From Pseudobdellovibrionaceae bacterium (GTDB lineage Bacteria; Bdellovibrionota; Bdellovibrionia; Bdellovibrionales; UBA1609): a stretch of 64,000 bases of DNA. Made by a program: the position numbers and the translations under genes. The first letter of the stretch is position 1. Each line of letters begins with the position of its first letter. Positions 8,201 through 16,799 of the stretch are shown in pieces. The notes under the pieces are model-generated. The model was not told the origin of the DNA, did not search any database, and worked only from the letters and a program-made list of their open reading frames with translations. Location of the stretch: the NCBI GenBank assembly GCA_018663505.1, contig JABJQG010000061.1, positions 1 through 64,000 of the forward strand, given 5' to 3'.

Positions 8201-10230
8201 CGGATCAAGAATTAGCTATGTCAGATATTGAGTTGATGGTGCGTATTTATAAGCCAACATTAGCTCATGAAATTGGGCATAATATTGGTTTTAGACATAA
8301 CTTTGTGGCCTCCTACGATAAGAGCAATTGGTATTTTAAGGGAGAGAGTGGGGATACAACACCAAGAAATTACTCATCTGTGATGGATTATCAGCCTAAC
8401 GATCATATTACATATGATGGGCTTGGGCCACAGGATATAGCATCTATTCGTGCAGCATATGCTGGGTTGGTAGAGTTAAGTGATCAGTCTGTTGCGGACT
8501 ATGTATCCATTGATGATCAGGGTAGTTTTGTATCTAATAATACTGAAGGTAGTAGAATCAAGGTATATAATCAAAAATATATGAAAATTGAAGACTATAA
8601 AAACATAATTGGTCTGAATTCTTGGAATGATTTAACAGAAGAGGTAATAACGGCGCTACCTTTGAAGTCATATAAGTTCTGTTCTGACGAAGATGTGGGC
8701 TTGTATCCGACTTGTAATAGACATGATAATGGAACCACACCATCAGAAATTGTGGATGATATTATTGAAAATTATAAGTCAGGGTATGCTTATAGAAACT
8801 TTGCCATGGATCGAATTAAGTTCGATTACTGGAACAATGGCGGTTATATTGGTGGAGTTTTCGGAAGATTTATAAAAATCCGTCAATTCTTAGAAGAAAC
8901 TATTTATCAATTGATTACTGGTGGATCTAGTGAGGAAATCGATGGAAATTTAAATGCCGCAATTAAAGGTATGCAGTTTTTCCATGAAGTTATTAAAACA
9001 CCAGATGCTTCATTTTTATTAACAAAAAATGAACGTTTTTTAAAGTTATCTACTGCTGAGGGATCATTCATTGCTGAGAGAAAATGGCTTCGAAGTCGTG
9101 ATTTTGGTGATAAAACTGATAAGATGAGTATCAGAGGTGTTGAGTTTGACAAAATGGTAGCCTTAATTATGCTGACTCAAAGACAAATGGGCTTTCAGAG
9201 ATATGAACAAGCTAGTTTGAGGTTTTCATACCCAGAATTAGAGAAGCTATTACTTCAGTCTGGAGGAGCCTCACCTTTAGAGTACCCAACCTTGGATTTA
9301 TTGTACTCTATGATGAGTGATAATGTAAAAGCTTCTGTAGTGAGTCCAATTACTGGTCGTCCGGTAAACTTACCACAGCAGTTTAAAACAGACACTACAG
9401 AGATGCTTAGGGCCTATGCCATTATTGGCGCCATATCATTTCTAGATGTGGATGCTTTGGAAGCAACAAGAAACATGTCATCACTATTTAGAATATCAAG
9501 TAGTAAGGATCTAAAATCTAAGTTGCAGGTAACTAAGCCTGGTGGAACTTTAGAATCAGAGGACTCCTTGAAGTTATCTGCTGAAGATGGGGCAGTGATT
9601 GCTGAGAAGCTTATTATTAACAATGATGCTTTAGCGCAATTACATGCTAAAAAAGAAGAGCTCACGCCTTTGGTAAATAAGTGGTTAGATTTAACGTTCA
9701 ATCCAGAAGAAGAGGCTGAGCCTGTTGTTGTGGATGAAATTATTGAAATAGAAGAAATAGAGAGTGAGGATGGAGAAGTTGTTGCTGAAGAAGAAATTCA
9801 AGAGGATGGTTTGGCACCTCCCGCAGAAAAAAAGTATACAGCAGACGAAATTGCAGAAAAAATTGATGCCATTTTAGAAAAAATGCCAGATGAAATTGGT
9901 ATTAAAAAGATGGATGCTATGGGTAAAATATTGCTAAGTATATTTGAACAAGGGAAGCTTTTAGAAGAGAGCCTTGGGGCGGATATTGATTCAAATGACT
10001 CCAGGTTAACTATAGAAGGAGTGGTTCATCAAGTGGAATACCTGATGAAGGATATTCCATCTATTGGTGCCTTTGCTTCCATGGTTGATAAAAAGCATCT
10101 AAAAGATGTGCCTGTAACAGCACAGATTTTTAATCAAAGTTTATCTGAATCTCATAGAGGTATTAATTTTTCCAATTTAAATACCTTAAGTCGTATTTAC
10201 TTTTATAATCATGAAAGAGAAAATAGGTAA
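5290..10230 (+). CDS. Large zinc metalloprotease lipoprotein (metzincin-type, about 1646 aa)
   Basis: I start the protein at the ATG at 5290, which has an AAAGGGG site upstream, rather than at an earlier in-frame codon. The signal peptide ends in VSC, making it a probable lipoprotein. The core motif HEIGHNIGFRH begins at His993 and gives a full HExxHxxGxxH zinc site. It is followed by RNYSSVMDYQPND, whose Met fits the Met-turn of metzincins. This resembles the large bacterial zinc-dependent metalloproteases with DUF5117/DUF4953-like parts. Acidic low-complexity segments lie near residues 765-800 and 1475-1520. Location is inferred to be the envelope or cell surface. A strong terminator follows at 10255, so the gene is monocistronic. 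Confidence 0.8.
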   Translation: MNNNTNNFKKFFALGFLVLVTAVSCTRERADKFSDGADDNIYKISFFTNAKVRVSVHPQSQNTSSELSLNETYLIDDDSYEGPSRIGSMFAKLKVMKSKTTNYNVVFKVNEEYLTAFKVMSKVDLTDVEKGTFKPNKEDASTVLVPIFHYAVQQHGNIVPSKDMDGRSTNRLRMESASFEKSTAIRVSNLTKDRIDMLLTEESPYYKSKDVNGRILLASEVKEKLKVKLDVSSDKPLYSDLTENHLNLFQVVNYDELSDLEQKLLDEGEEYALKKCTSSVHKALAKDKSATSTSQVSKDNCYMVLAYEVNVMHGEFKQPQNTSQTALDPSLTFEEVPGLTSVIEISKNTEPRSMRTSDDYIDPDNIVNTDDIIGKEFLYRSTIQDVSNEFPHALPGRSGGLEVVKFELLDHEIKVTSVKALREVQSGTDTDKESILSIPVARYVEKVMVGDDGVKLSKPQYRTVDKGFKGAIAEVDWTSLRMNGEKASATSNLSVCFTGRTSKDVESVDNRLSNDSEHSEGILNFTLVSDYNARDFCQNQYMDWFDRVQSNFRFKERISFKEYIKKSEKSLMDIPYEKQKLLGFGLFTYNKNNTNEDILQGLSGSKIHLPALFDIKNGKQINYVLAGLPKGPGRDIERKALIQATVEVIADWNLAFKKAFKGTDLERPGDVIKLSIEGVSVENSQNHEVVKAGLPGDLDKNYLYLVNKPTKSSVIGTGGSHPNPFSGKIENGSVYQYTGNMLSYARVIKHYAKIKKEYEEIMGQIEVAPSPEEAESLDPDSADVPEEEQAQNSVERTPEASSETLSILDGMPELTNKWMVENKTTPYVLFDKRNKAVGFAKNIRPRELKSSMQQRYERNKRKRWDKFVENNKHELGGEALALFESVQEAASLGQLNQPYVLEKFFNKFAAERLKGELSPDKLERLSLNSKVADVAKQIHDNSIAAHECIYDSAQVNIAAAADALIKFESESDQELAMSDIELMVRIYKPTLAHEIGHNIGFRHNFVASYDKSNWYFKGESGDTTPRNYSSVMDYQPNDHITYDGLGPQDIASIRAAYAGLVELSDQSVADYVSIDDQGSFVSNNTEGSRIKVYNQKYMKIEDYKNIIGLNSWNDLTEEVITALPLKSYKFCSDEDVGLYPTCNRHDNGTTPSEIVDDIIENYKSGYAYRNFAMDRIKFDYWNNGGYIGGVFGRFIKIRQFLEETIYQLITGGSSEEIDGNLNAAIKGMQFFHEVIKTPDASFLLTKNERFLKLSTAEGSFIAERKWLRSRDFGDKTDKMSIRGVEFDKMVALIMLTQRQMGFQRYEQASLRFSYPELEKLLLQSGGASPLEYPTLDLLYSMMSDNVKASVVSPITGRPVNLPQQFKTDTTEMLRAYAIIGAISFLDVDALEATRNMSSLFRISSSKDLKSKLQVTKPGGTLESEDSLKLSAEDGAVIAEKLIINNDALAQLHAKKEELTPLVNKWLDLTFNPEEEAEPVVVDEIIEIEEIESEDGEVVAEEEIQEDGLAPPAEKKYTADEIAEKIDAILEKMPDEIGIKKMDAMGKILLSIFEQGKLLEESLGADIDSNDSRLTIEGVVHQVEYLMKDIPSIGAFASMVDKKHLKDVPVTAQIFNQSLSESHRGINFSNLNTLSRIYFYNHERENR

Positions 10231-10254
10231 TTAAAATTTGACATAAATAGCGTG

Positions 10255-10283
10255 AAAAGGTCTCAGTAATGAGGCCTTTTTTT
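10255..10283 (+). terminator. Rho-independent terminator
   Basis: An 11-bp stem (AAAAGGTCTCA pairing with TGAGGCCTTTT, one G-T wobble) with a 3-base loop runs into seven T residues, 25 bases after the metalloprotease stop codon. Confidence 0.85.
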
Positions 10284-10350
10284 ATAAATAAACATTAGGA
10301 AGTTAATTATGGGCTGGTTGATTCAAGTTGGATGAAAGTTAAAAAAATAT

Positions 10351-10442
10351 CTTCTTAAAACTTAGCCAATGAGAGTGGTACAGTGAATTTCCGAAGGGGG
10401 GGAGAAAACCCACTGTGATTTCGTCAGCTAAATTTTAAGAAG
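10351..10442 (+). ncRNA. Candidate structured RNA or leader element
   Basis: The arms CTTCTTAAAACTTAGC (10351-10366) and GCTAAATTTTAAGAAG (10427-10442) pair over 16 positions with one G-U. Inside, ACAGTG pairs with CACTGT around a purine-rich loop containing CCGAAGGGG. The element lies in a 600-bp gene-free stretch between a terminator and the transglutaminase gene. It matches no riboswitch consensus that I can recall. It could be a small RNA, a distant 5' element, or a palindromic DNA element. The rest of the stretch (10443-10886) shows only a possible -10 box TATAAT at 10820-10825. Confidence 0.35.
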
Positions 10443-10886
10443 ATCCAGATACGTACAGTAATCACTCGCATAGATTGTTAGAGCAAGGCTTGGACCATTT
10501 GAAAAAAGCACTGATCTAGAATATAAGTACCTTTGAGGGCCTGGGGGTGTTATTTTTAGGCGTATTTTGTCATTATGAGACATAATTTGTCTGTTAAAGC
10601 AATCTGAAAACTAAAATGAACTTAGAGGTATGGTGCAAGTTTTGATTGAGTTCTGTGAATACCTGGAATTAAATATACCCTAATGCTCAGTGAACTCTAT
10701 TGCTATAATTCAAAAAATCTGGAGTTATTGCCTTCGGTAAATGAATATTTTTTGCTTTGAAAAATTAAATATAAGGAACTAGCTAGTTATTATATTCTAC
10801 GACCAATAGATAGGTCTAGTATAATGAGTTATTTGAAAGCTACTGTGGTCGAGAACTATAACTAAGACTTTCGGTTTCATGTTTAA

Positions 10887-12476
10887 GTGATATTATTGAA
10901 AGGTATGGCAAAATATACGGTTTTAATTATTGTGTTAGCAAGCCTAATCTTGGTGGGATATAAAGTTACATTTCTTGGCTATAGCCCTGAGCTAATATTA
11001 CCTGATTATAATTATAATGTTACCATCTCATTATCTGGGAATACTGATAAAAGTAAAGTTGTATTGCGATCATTTTTACCTACTGAGGACTTTAGACAAA
11101 CTATTTCTGACGAACAGTTTCGTTCAAAAGATTTTAACATGCAAATTGAAACTAGAGGGCTAAACAGAGAGGTGGCTTGGGATAGTTTTAATCCTGAAGG
11201 AGTCTTTCGAGTTGAATACCAATTTACCGCCGAAGCAAAACCAGTTAAATGGCAGATTCAAAAAGATTTGAAAATTGAAAAAAGTGAAAATGAAGAGCTT
11301 CAAATATATTTGCAAGAAACAGATATGATACCTTTTAATCACCCATCAATATCTAAGCTATTCGAAGAAGAAATTGGTAGTGAAAAGCAATACGTATTAC
11401 CAGTGTTGAAATTGGCATTTGATTATGTTAGCAAGATTAAAACCTTGCCATTTAAAGGCAGCACAAGTGCTCTCACGGCGTTGGCTTTGCAAAAGGCATC
11501 GTGCAATGGGAAAAGTCGTCTGATGGTTGCTTTGCTTAGAAAAGCAGGGATTCCAGCTCGCTTAATTGGCGGTTTAGTAATGAATAGTGGTAAGAAGAAA
11601 ACCAGCCATCAGTGGGTGGAAGCTTATATTGGTGGAGTTTGGGTAAGTTTTGATTCTACTAATGGTCACTTTGCCAAAATACCTGAAAACTATTTAAAAT
11701 TATATATCGGGGATCATATATTGTTCAAACACACAGCAGAAATTGGGTTTCAATGGCAATTTTCTATTCAACCTTTTCTAGCACAATCTAAGGATCTGTT
11801 TCGATTAAGTGGTAACAAATTAAATGTTCTTAATCTCTTTGAGTTGTTCGAACGGTCGGGAGTCTCTTTGGGAATACTTAAATTATTATTAATGTTACCT
11901 GTTGGAGCCTTAATTGCTACATTTTTTAGAAATGTCATTGGTACACAAACCTATGGAACGTTTTTACCAGCACTTATTGCAGCATCTGCAATGGAAACAG
12001 GGATATGGTGGGGACTTCTTGGTTTTACATCTGTCATTCTTTTCATAGCAATTATTAGAATTTTTTTTGAAAAACTAGATTTAATGCATACCCCAAAGTT
12101 ATCAGCAATGTTTAGTATTGTGATTATTGTAGTTATTGGGATTAGCTTATTGTCGGTACAGTTCACACAAATTAACTTAAGTAAAGCGAGCTTATTTCCT
12201 ATTGCCATTTTAACATTAACAGCAGAGAGGCTGTCTATAACTATTGAAGAAAAAGGGAATTTAAAAGCTTTTTTAATTTTGTTACAAACCCTATTCGTAA
12301 CGGCGGTCTGCTTTGCATTTATGAGTAATTTATTTTTACAAACTTCCTTTTTAGCTTTTCCAGAGTTAGTTTTTGTCATTATTGGTTTGAACGTTTGGCT
12401 TGGTCGTTGGGTTGGGTTAAGAGTTTTTGAAATATGGCGTTTTAAAGACCTAGTGTTTGTGGAAAATTCAAAATGA
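10887..12476 (+). CDS. Membrane-anchored transglutaminase-like protease with C-terminal 7TM domain
   Basis: The first helix (about residues 10-25) is a signal anchor. It is followed by an extracytoplasmic domain, a transglutaminase core (about 180-270), and roughly seven hydrophobic segments from about 330 to 515. The catalytic triad of the core looks intact: Cys206 in ASCNGKSRL, His241 in SHQWVEAY and Asp256 in VSFDSTNG. The architecture matches the transglutaminase-7TM proteins that occur beside ATP-grasp ligases, many of which are annotated as inactive transglutaminases; this one keeps its triad. The start is GTG at 10887, with an alternative ATG at 10905 whose AAGG site is very close. The stop overlaps the next gene by 4 bp, so the two are translationally coupled. 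Confidence 0.75.
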   Translation: MILLKGMAKYTVLIIVLASLILVGYKVTFLGYSPELILPDYNYNVTISLSGNTDKSKVVLRSFLPTEDFRQTISDEQFRSKDFNMQIETRGLNREVAWDSFNPEGVFRVEYQFTAEAKPVKWQIQKDLKIEKSENEELQIYLQETDMIPFNHPSISKLFEEEIGSEKQYVLPVLKLAFDYVSKIKTLPFKGSTSALTALALQKASCNGKSRLMVALLRKAGIPARLIGGLVMNSGKKKTSHQWVEAYIGGVWVSFDSTNGHFAKIPENYLKLYIGDHILFKHTAEIGFQWQFSIQPFLAQSKDLFRLSGNKLNVLNLFELFERSGVSLGILKLLLMLPVGALIATFFRNVIGTQTYGTFLPALIAASAMETGIWWGLLGFTSVILFIAIIRIFFEKLDLMHTPKLSAMFSIVIIVVIGISLLSVQFTQINLSKASLFPIAILTLTAERLSITIEEKGNLKAFLILLQTLFVTAVCFAFMSNLFLQTSFLAFPELVFVIIGLNVWLGRWVGLRVFEIWRFKDLVFVENSK

Positions 12477-13357
12477 TTAAGTTTTTAAAAGACATTTCAA
12501 ATGCTAACGAAGTTGTTCTAGGCATGAACAGAAGGAATGTTGAATATATTAGGAAGTACAACTCTCGTAGGGATTATCCTCTGGCAGATAATAAAATTTT
12601 TAGTAAAATATTCTTTAAGGAACATGGGTTGCCAGCACCGGTAAATATTAAAACCTATTCAAACTTATATGAGTTAAATAACTTGAAAAAAGATTTATCA
12701 TTGGTGAATGATTTTGTAGTTAAGCCAGCTTCGGGCAGTCAAGGTAACGGAATCATTGTGGTGGTTGAAAATAAGCAAGACCATGTTGTAACTATTAGTG
12801 GGAAGATTTTATCTTTAGATAACTTAAAATATGAGTGTGCCTCTATTCTTTTTGGAAAGTATAGCCAGGGAAATCAGGATGAAGTAATTGTGGAAGAACG
12901 TATTATTACATGTGAAGAACTTAAGAAAAGCAGCGAAGGTGGTCTTCCAGATATTAGAATAATTGTAATTGATGAGGTCCCATATTTAGCAATGTTACGA
13001 CTGCCAACATTAGAGTCTAAGGGTAAAGCAAATTTACATCAGGGAGGGATTGGCGTTGGTATCGATATTTTAACAGGACATTCAAATTTCGCTCATTTAC
13101 ATGGAAATAAGATTATAAAACATCCACGACTAGATTTGGACTTATCTAAAATTCAAATTCCTTATTGGCAAGAGATATTAGATATAACAAAAAAGCTTTC
13201 AAAAAAAAGTCCACTTAAATATATTGGTGTTGATATGACAATTGATGAGCACAAAGGTCCAATGATATTGGAATTTAATGCAAGACCAGGATTAGAAATA
13301 CAAAATGCCAATCAGGTTGGAATGTTAAGCTTATTTAAACAGATAGAGACATCATAA
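12473..13357 (+). CDS. ATP-grasp ligase, alpha-L-glutamate ligase-like
   Basis: The 294-residue protein has the ATP-grasp layout. A preATP-grasp segment is followed by DFVVKPASGSQGNGI (ATP-binding Lys and glycine loop), EVIVEERI (adenine-contacting strand), DIRIIVIDEVPYLAMLRLP and the metal-binding LEFNARPGLEIQNAN near the C-terminus. The family joins an amino acid or peptide to a carboxylate with ATP hydrolysis. Members next to transglutaminase-7TM genes are called alpha-L-glutamate ligase-like, but their substrates are not established. It has no signal and should be cytoplasmic. It overlaps the upstream gene by 4 bp and lies 2 bp from the TPR gene. Confidence 0.85.
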   Translation: MIKFLKDISNANEVVLGMNRRNVEYIRKYNSRRDYPLADNKIFSKIFFKEHGLPAPVNIKTYSNLYELNNLKKDLSLVNDFVVKPASGSQGNGIIVVVENKQDHVVTISGKILSLDNLKYECASILFGKYSQGNQDEVIVEERIITCEELKKSSEGGLPDIRIIVIDEVPYLAMLRLPTLESKGKANLHQGGIGVGIDILTGHSNFAHLHGNKIIKHPRLDLDLSKIQIPYWQEILDITKKLSKKSPLKYIGVDMTIDEHKGPMILEFNARPGLEIQNANQVGMLSLFKQIETS

Positions 13358-13359
13358 AC

Positions 13360-15336
13360 ATGAAATATTTACGACTTATTTCTAATTCATTCATTCCCCT
13401 GCTTATGGTATTTGCTGCAGTTGGTGGAGCATTAGTGTGGGCTCACTTTAAAATCCAAACTAAAGAAAGTAATTATATTATTGTTATTGTAAATTCTAAA
13501 AATCAAACTGACGATGACCAATTCAAATTAGTCACTTTAGGTGTGTTAAGTCCACAATATCTACAAAAGGACTTACGTGAATTAGATATAGCTCAACAGA
13601 CAGACAAGCAGCTTCAATTGTTACTCAATCAGATTATTAGCAATGAAAAACTAGATCATAAAAATATGAGAATGATGAATAACCACCTATCGCTGCTTTT
13701 GCATTTTAAGTATAAGGAGGAAACTAAATATTTTGTTGAAAAAATTATTTTTGAATTTGGTAAGTTGTTATCCTTTTTGGATTCGGTGCCATCAATTAGA
13801 ATAAAAAAAGGCTTATCTAATAATCTAGCATTATATTACTTTAGAAGACAAAATTATAAGAAAGCATCTAAATTATATAGATACTCCCTAAAAGTTAAAA
13901 ATGAGTGGCAGCAACTATTAGCTCTAGGATTAATTGAAATTAAGAAAAAAAATTTAGTTCAGGCTAAGCATTATTTTTCTCAAAGTTTAAAAATGAGTAG
14001 TGAGATGCCAAAACATCTATTCTATTTTACTTTTGCAAACTATTTAAAAAAATCCAATTTCAACATTGAAAGTCTTGAATATTATAAACAAGCACTCAGA
14101 GAAAATGAAGATTTTCTTCCTGCAAAGCTAAATACAGCAGTTGTTCTAAAAAAAATTAAGAAATTCGATGAAGCAGAGTCACTGTATAATGAAATATTGA
14201 TGCAAAATAAAAATTATTTTAATGCAAACTACAATTTAGGTTTACTTCTTAAGGACAGGGCTAGGTATGATGGAGCTATTAAAAGTTTAAAAGCAGCCAT
14301 TTTGCTTAATAAATCTCATCAAGGGGCGCGGACAACATTAGCCGATCTGTACTTCAAACAAAAAAAATACCCTGAGGCATTAGAGCTGTATTTATGGGTA
14401 TTAAAAAAATCACCTAGTGATGTGAAAGCCAGTTATGAAGTTGCAAATTGCTATATCAAAATGGCTAAAACTAAATTGGCTCAGAAGTATTATATGATGG
14501 CTATAGAAAAAAGTGGAGGGAGCTATACATGGGCTTGGTTAAAATTAGGTCAAATTCAAGAGAAGTTGGGTGAGTTAGATAAGGCAGAAGAGCATTATCT
14601 AGATTCAATTCAATTAAATCCATCCTTTGCTGGCGGACATGCAGCATTAGGTAAACTTCATTTTAAACGTGGAAACTACGGCAAGGCATTAGAATATTAT
14701 AAAAAATCCATTAAAATAAGACCACAGGCAAGTTTATATTATAGAAGGGTTGCTGACACTTACATAAAAGAAAAAAACTATAAAGAAGCCAGCGGATATT
14801 TAAAACAAGCTATTAAAATCGACCCCGAAAGTATTCTAACAAACCTAGATTATGGAAATATATTGAGTAAATTAGGTAAGTACCACGAAGCAGAAAAGTA
14901 TTTAAAATTTGTGATTAAAAAAAGGCCTTACAAGAGTTCAGTATGGAATCGATTAGGAAAGAATCAGGCAAAATCCAAACAGTATGAACAATCCATTATC
15001 TCTTTTAATAAATCTTTAGAAACTGCCGACCAGGAAGATACTAAGTTTTTATCCATTGTAACCCAGAGAAAAATTAAAAGTTTGGTAAAGCAAAATAAAC
15101 TCACTGAGGCTCAATTATTAGTGGGAAAGCTTATTGAAATGCGTGGAGACTATGTTGATGCTCATATTCTAGCTGCACAAATTGCCTCTAAGTCAAACAG
15201 GGATATGGATGTTGTGAAATCTTTAAATTTAGCTCTAAATTTCACAAAAGATGAGTGTAAAACATTGAGAAGGGCTAAGAAAATAAGGCGTAAAGAATTT
15301 GAAAAACGTTGGAAACAAGTTTGTCAAAAGCTGTAA
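13360..15336 (+). CDS. TPR-repeat protein with N-terminal membrane anchor
   Basis: The product is 658 residues. A hydrophobic segment at about residues 10-30 anchors or exports it. From about residue 160 to 620 it is almost entirely tetratricopeptide repeats, seen as recurring patterns such as FKRGNYGKALEYYKKSIKIR and LGELDKAEEHYLDSIQLNP, at least ten copies. TPR arrays are protein-interaction scaffolds, often found with secretion or envelope-assembly machines. The 2-bp gap to the ATP-grasp gene supports co-transcription. It may link the inner-membrane enzyme to the outer-membrane barrel that follows; that role is inferred. Confidence 0.8.
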   Translation: MKYLRLISNSFIPLLMVFAAVGGALVWAHFKIQTKESNYIIVIVNSKNQTDDDQFKLVTLGVLSPQYLQKDLRELDIAQQTDKQLQLLLNQIISNEKLDHKNMRMMNNHLSLLLHFKYKEETKYFVEKIIFEFGKLLSFLDSVPSIRIKKGLSNNLALYYFRRQNYKKASKLYRYSLKVKNEWQQLLALGLIEIKKKNLVQAKHYFSQSLKMSSEMPKHLFYFTFANYLKKSNFNIESLEYYKQALRENEDFLPAKLNTAVVLKKIKKFDEAESLYNEILMQNKNYFNANYNLGLLLKDRARYDGAIKSLKAAILLNKSHQGARTTLADLYFKQKKYPEALELYLWVLKKSPSDVKASYEVANCYIKMAKTKLAQKYYMMAIEKSGGSYTWAWLKLGQIQEKLGELDKAEEHYLDSIQLNPSFAGGHAALGKLHFKRGNYGKALEYYKKSIKIRPQASLYYRRVADTYIKEKNYKEASGYLKQAIKIDPESILTNLDYGNILSKLGKYHEAEKYLKFVIKKRPYKSSVWNRLGKNQAKSKQYEQSIISFNKSLETADQEDTKFLSIVTQRKIKSLVKQNKLTEAQLLVGKLIEMRGDYVDAHILAAQIASKSNRDMDVVKSLNLALNFTKDECKTLRRAKKIRRKEFEKRWKQVCQKL

Positions 15337-15484
15337 AGTCCTGTTTTTACGCAATTATATTATAATCATAATGTTCCGCTTGCGGAATAACAAAATCACA
15401 GAGAATATATAAAGGCCGTGGGTATTGCAGGCTTATTATTTTTCTAGATACTTATTGTTAATTTTTAAAAAAGGAATTGTGGTA

Positions 15485-16774
15485 ATGAAATACAATCTTT
15501 TGAAGAGTATAATGTATGTTATTTTATCTTTTACATTGTTTAACAGTTCGTTAATTCAGGCCCAAGAGGACGAAGATGTTGTAGAAAAAAAACGTATAAA
15601 AAAAAAGAAGAAAGGAAAACAAATAGTTGCCGATGTTCAGTTGGATTTGGGATATAGCTCTAATGTATTTAAAACACCTGAAGGTACTTACCTTGACCCC
15701 GAGACAGGGCTTGATAATATTAGTAAAAAAACATCAGCCACATTTGTAAACCCAGATTTAAGTATAGAGTGGTTACCATTAAATAAAAAAAGGCATAAAG
15801 TTTCTATTGAAGCTGCTTATGATGGAATGTTCTATAGTGGAGATACAAATGTTTCAAATAGTAATGGTTATGACACTCGTGCTGATTTATTTTATGAATT
15901 TTCATTAAAGAGAAAAAGAATCAAAGTGCGGAAATTAAGTTCTAAGGATCAGTTTAAAAAAATAAGAAAAAGAAAAAAACGTAAAAATACACATAATTTA
16001 AAAATTGGTGGGTACCTAAGACAACACAAGTTCAATTACATTCATCGTGGTACAGGTGGACTGAGGGTTACTAGGCTAAATCAGTTGGAAGAAGAGAACA
16101 GGTATGTTTATGGAGAAAATGGCTACTATTTTAAGTATAATTGGAAATTAAAAAAGATGTTTAACTTGGGAGCGGAGGTCAACTTTTTCTCTAAAGATTA
16201 TGAAGAAGTTGCAAATTTTGGATCTTATGACAGAGATGTATCTGTTTGGAAGTTAAAGTTTGATTATCGGATATATAAACGATGGAAATTAGGTTTTGGA
16301 AAAAAAATGATTAGCAAAAACTATTTATCACATAAAGCAAACAGTGTCACTGGAGCTTCAGTTACGGGGACTTTACGTAAATACCTTGAAGATGAATCAT
16401 CAGTAAAAATATCTTTTAAAGCAAAAAAAATAAGAGTTAAGTTTGGGTACAAATATTTTACACGTGACGATACGTATGCTAGCTATTGGTCTTATGCTCA
16501 AAATAAATATACATCTGATTTTATCTACATATTTAATAAAAAATATCGAGTTAACTTAGAACATGTACAATCAAATAGACAGTATATGTTAGAGACTAAT
16601 CCTGACGGTGCAATAAGAGACCGAACTAACACATCCACAGGTCTATCCCTAAAAAAATCAAATTCTTGGGGCGACGTACGGTTGGCAGTTAATGATAGTA
16701 ACCAGGTTGATAAGGATCCTTACTATACATATAAAAAACAGTTATACAGTTTAAGCTATTCAAAAGAGTTTTAA
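15485..16774 (+). CDS. Outer-membrane beta-barrel-like protein
   Basis: I start at the ATG at 15485, which has an AAGGA site 9 bases upstream. The signal peptide ends near LIQAQ. The mature protein opens with an unusually basic stretch (EKKRIKKKKKGKQ), then shows alternating polar/hydrophobic strands rich in Tyr, Trp and Lys. It ends in YSLSYSKEF with a terminal Phe, as expected for a Bam-assembled barrel. A second lysine/arginine-rich loop occurs near residues 140-175. It resembles surface-exposed porin-like proteins of unknown function. It lies 148 bp after the TPR gene; a small hairpin without a T-run (15372-15387) lies between them, so it is probably the last gene of that operon. Confidence 0.65.
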   Translation: MKYNLLKSIMYVILSFTLFNSSLIQAQEDEDVVEKKRIKKKKKGKQIVADVQLDLGYSSNVFKTPEGTYLDPETGLDNISKKTSATFVNPDLSIEWLPLNKKRHKVSIEAAYDGMFYSGDTNVSNSNGYDTRADLFYEFSLKRKRIKVRKLSSKDQFKKIRKRKKRKNTHNLKIGGYLRQHKFNYIHRGTGGLRVTRLNQLEEENRYVYGENGYYFKYNWKLKKMFNLGAEVNFFSKDYEEVANFGSYDRDVSVWKLKFDYRIYKRWKLGFGKKMISKNYLSHKANSVTGASVTGTLRKYLEDESSVKISFKAKKIRVKFGYKYFTRDDTYASYWSYAQNKYTSDFIYIFNKKYRVNLEHVQSNRQYMLETNPDGAIRDRTNTSTGLSLKKSNSWGDVRLAVNDSNQVDKDPYYTYKKQLYSLSYSKEF

Positions 16775-16799
16775 TTAATTTATTACTCTTCAGGGAGTA

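Noticed and set aside
10351-10442. Glycine, cobalamin or folate riboswitch at the foldable element
   Set aside because: The CCGAAGGGG string alone recalls part of the glycine aptamer, but the flanking conserved bases are missing.
13900-15250. Repeated AT-rich segments that could be taken for a DNA repeat array or CRISPR
   Set aside because: They follow a 34-codon protein period and encode TPR repeats; no constant repeat-spacer pattern exists. No CRISPR array is seen anywhere in the window.
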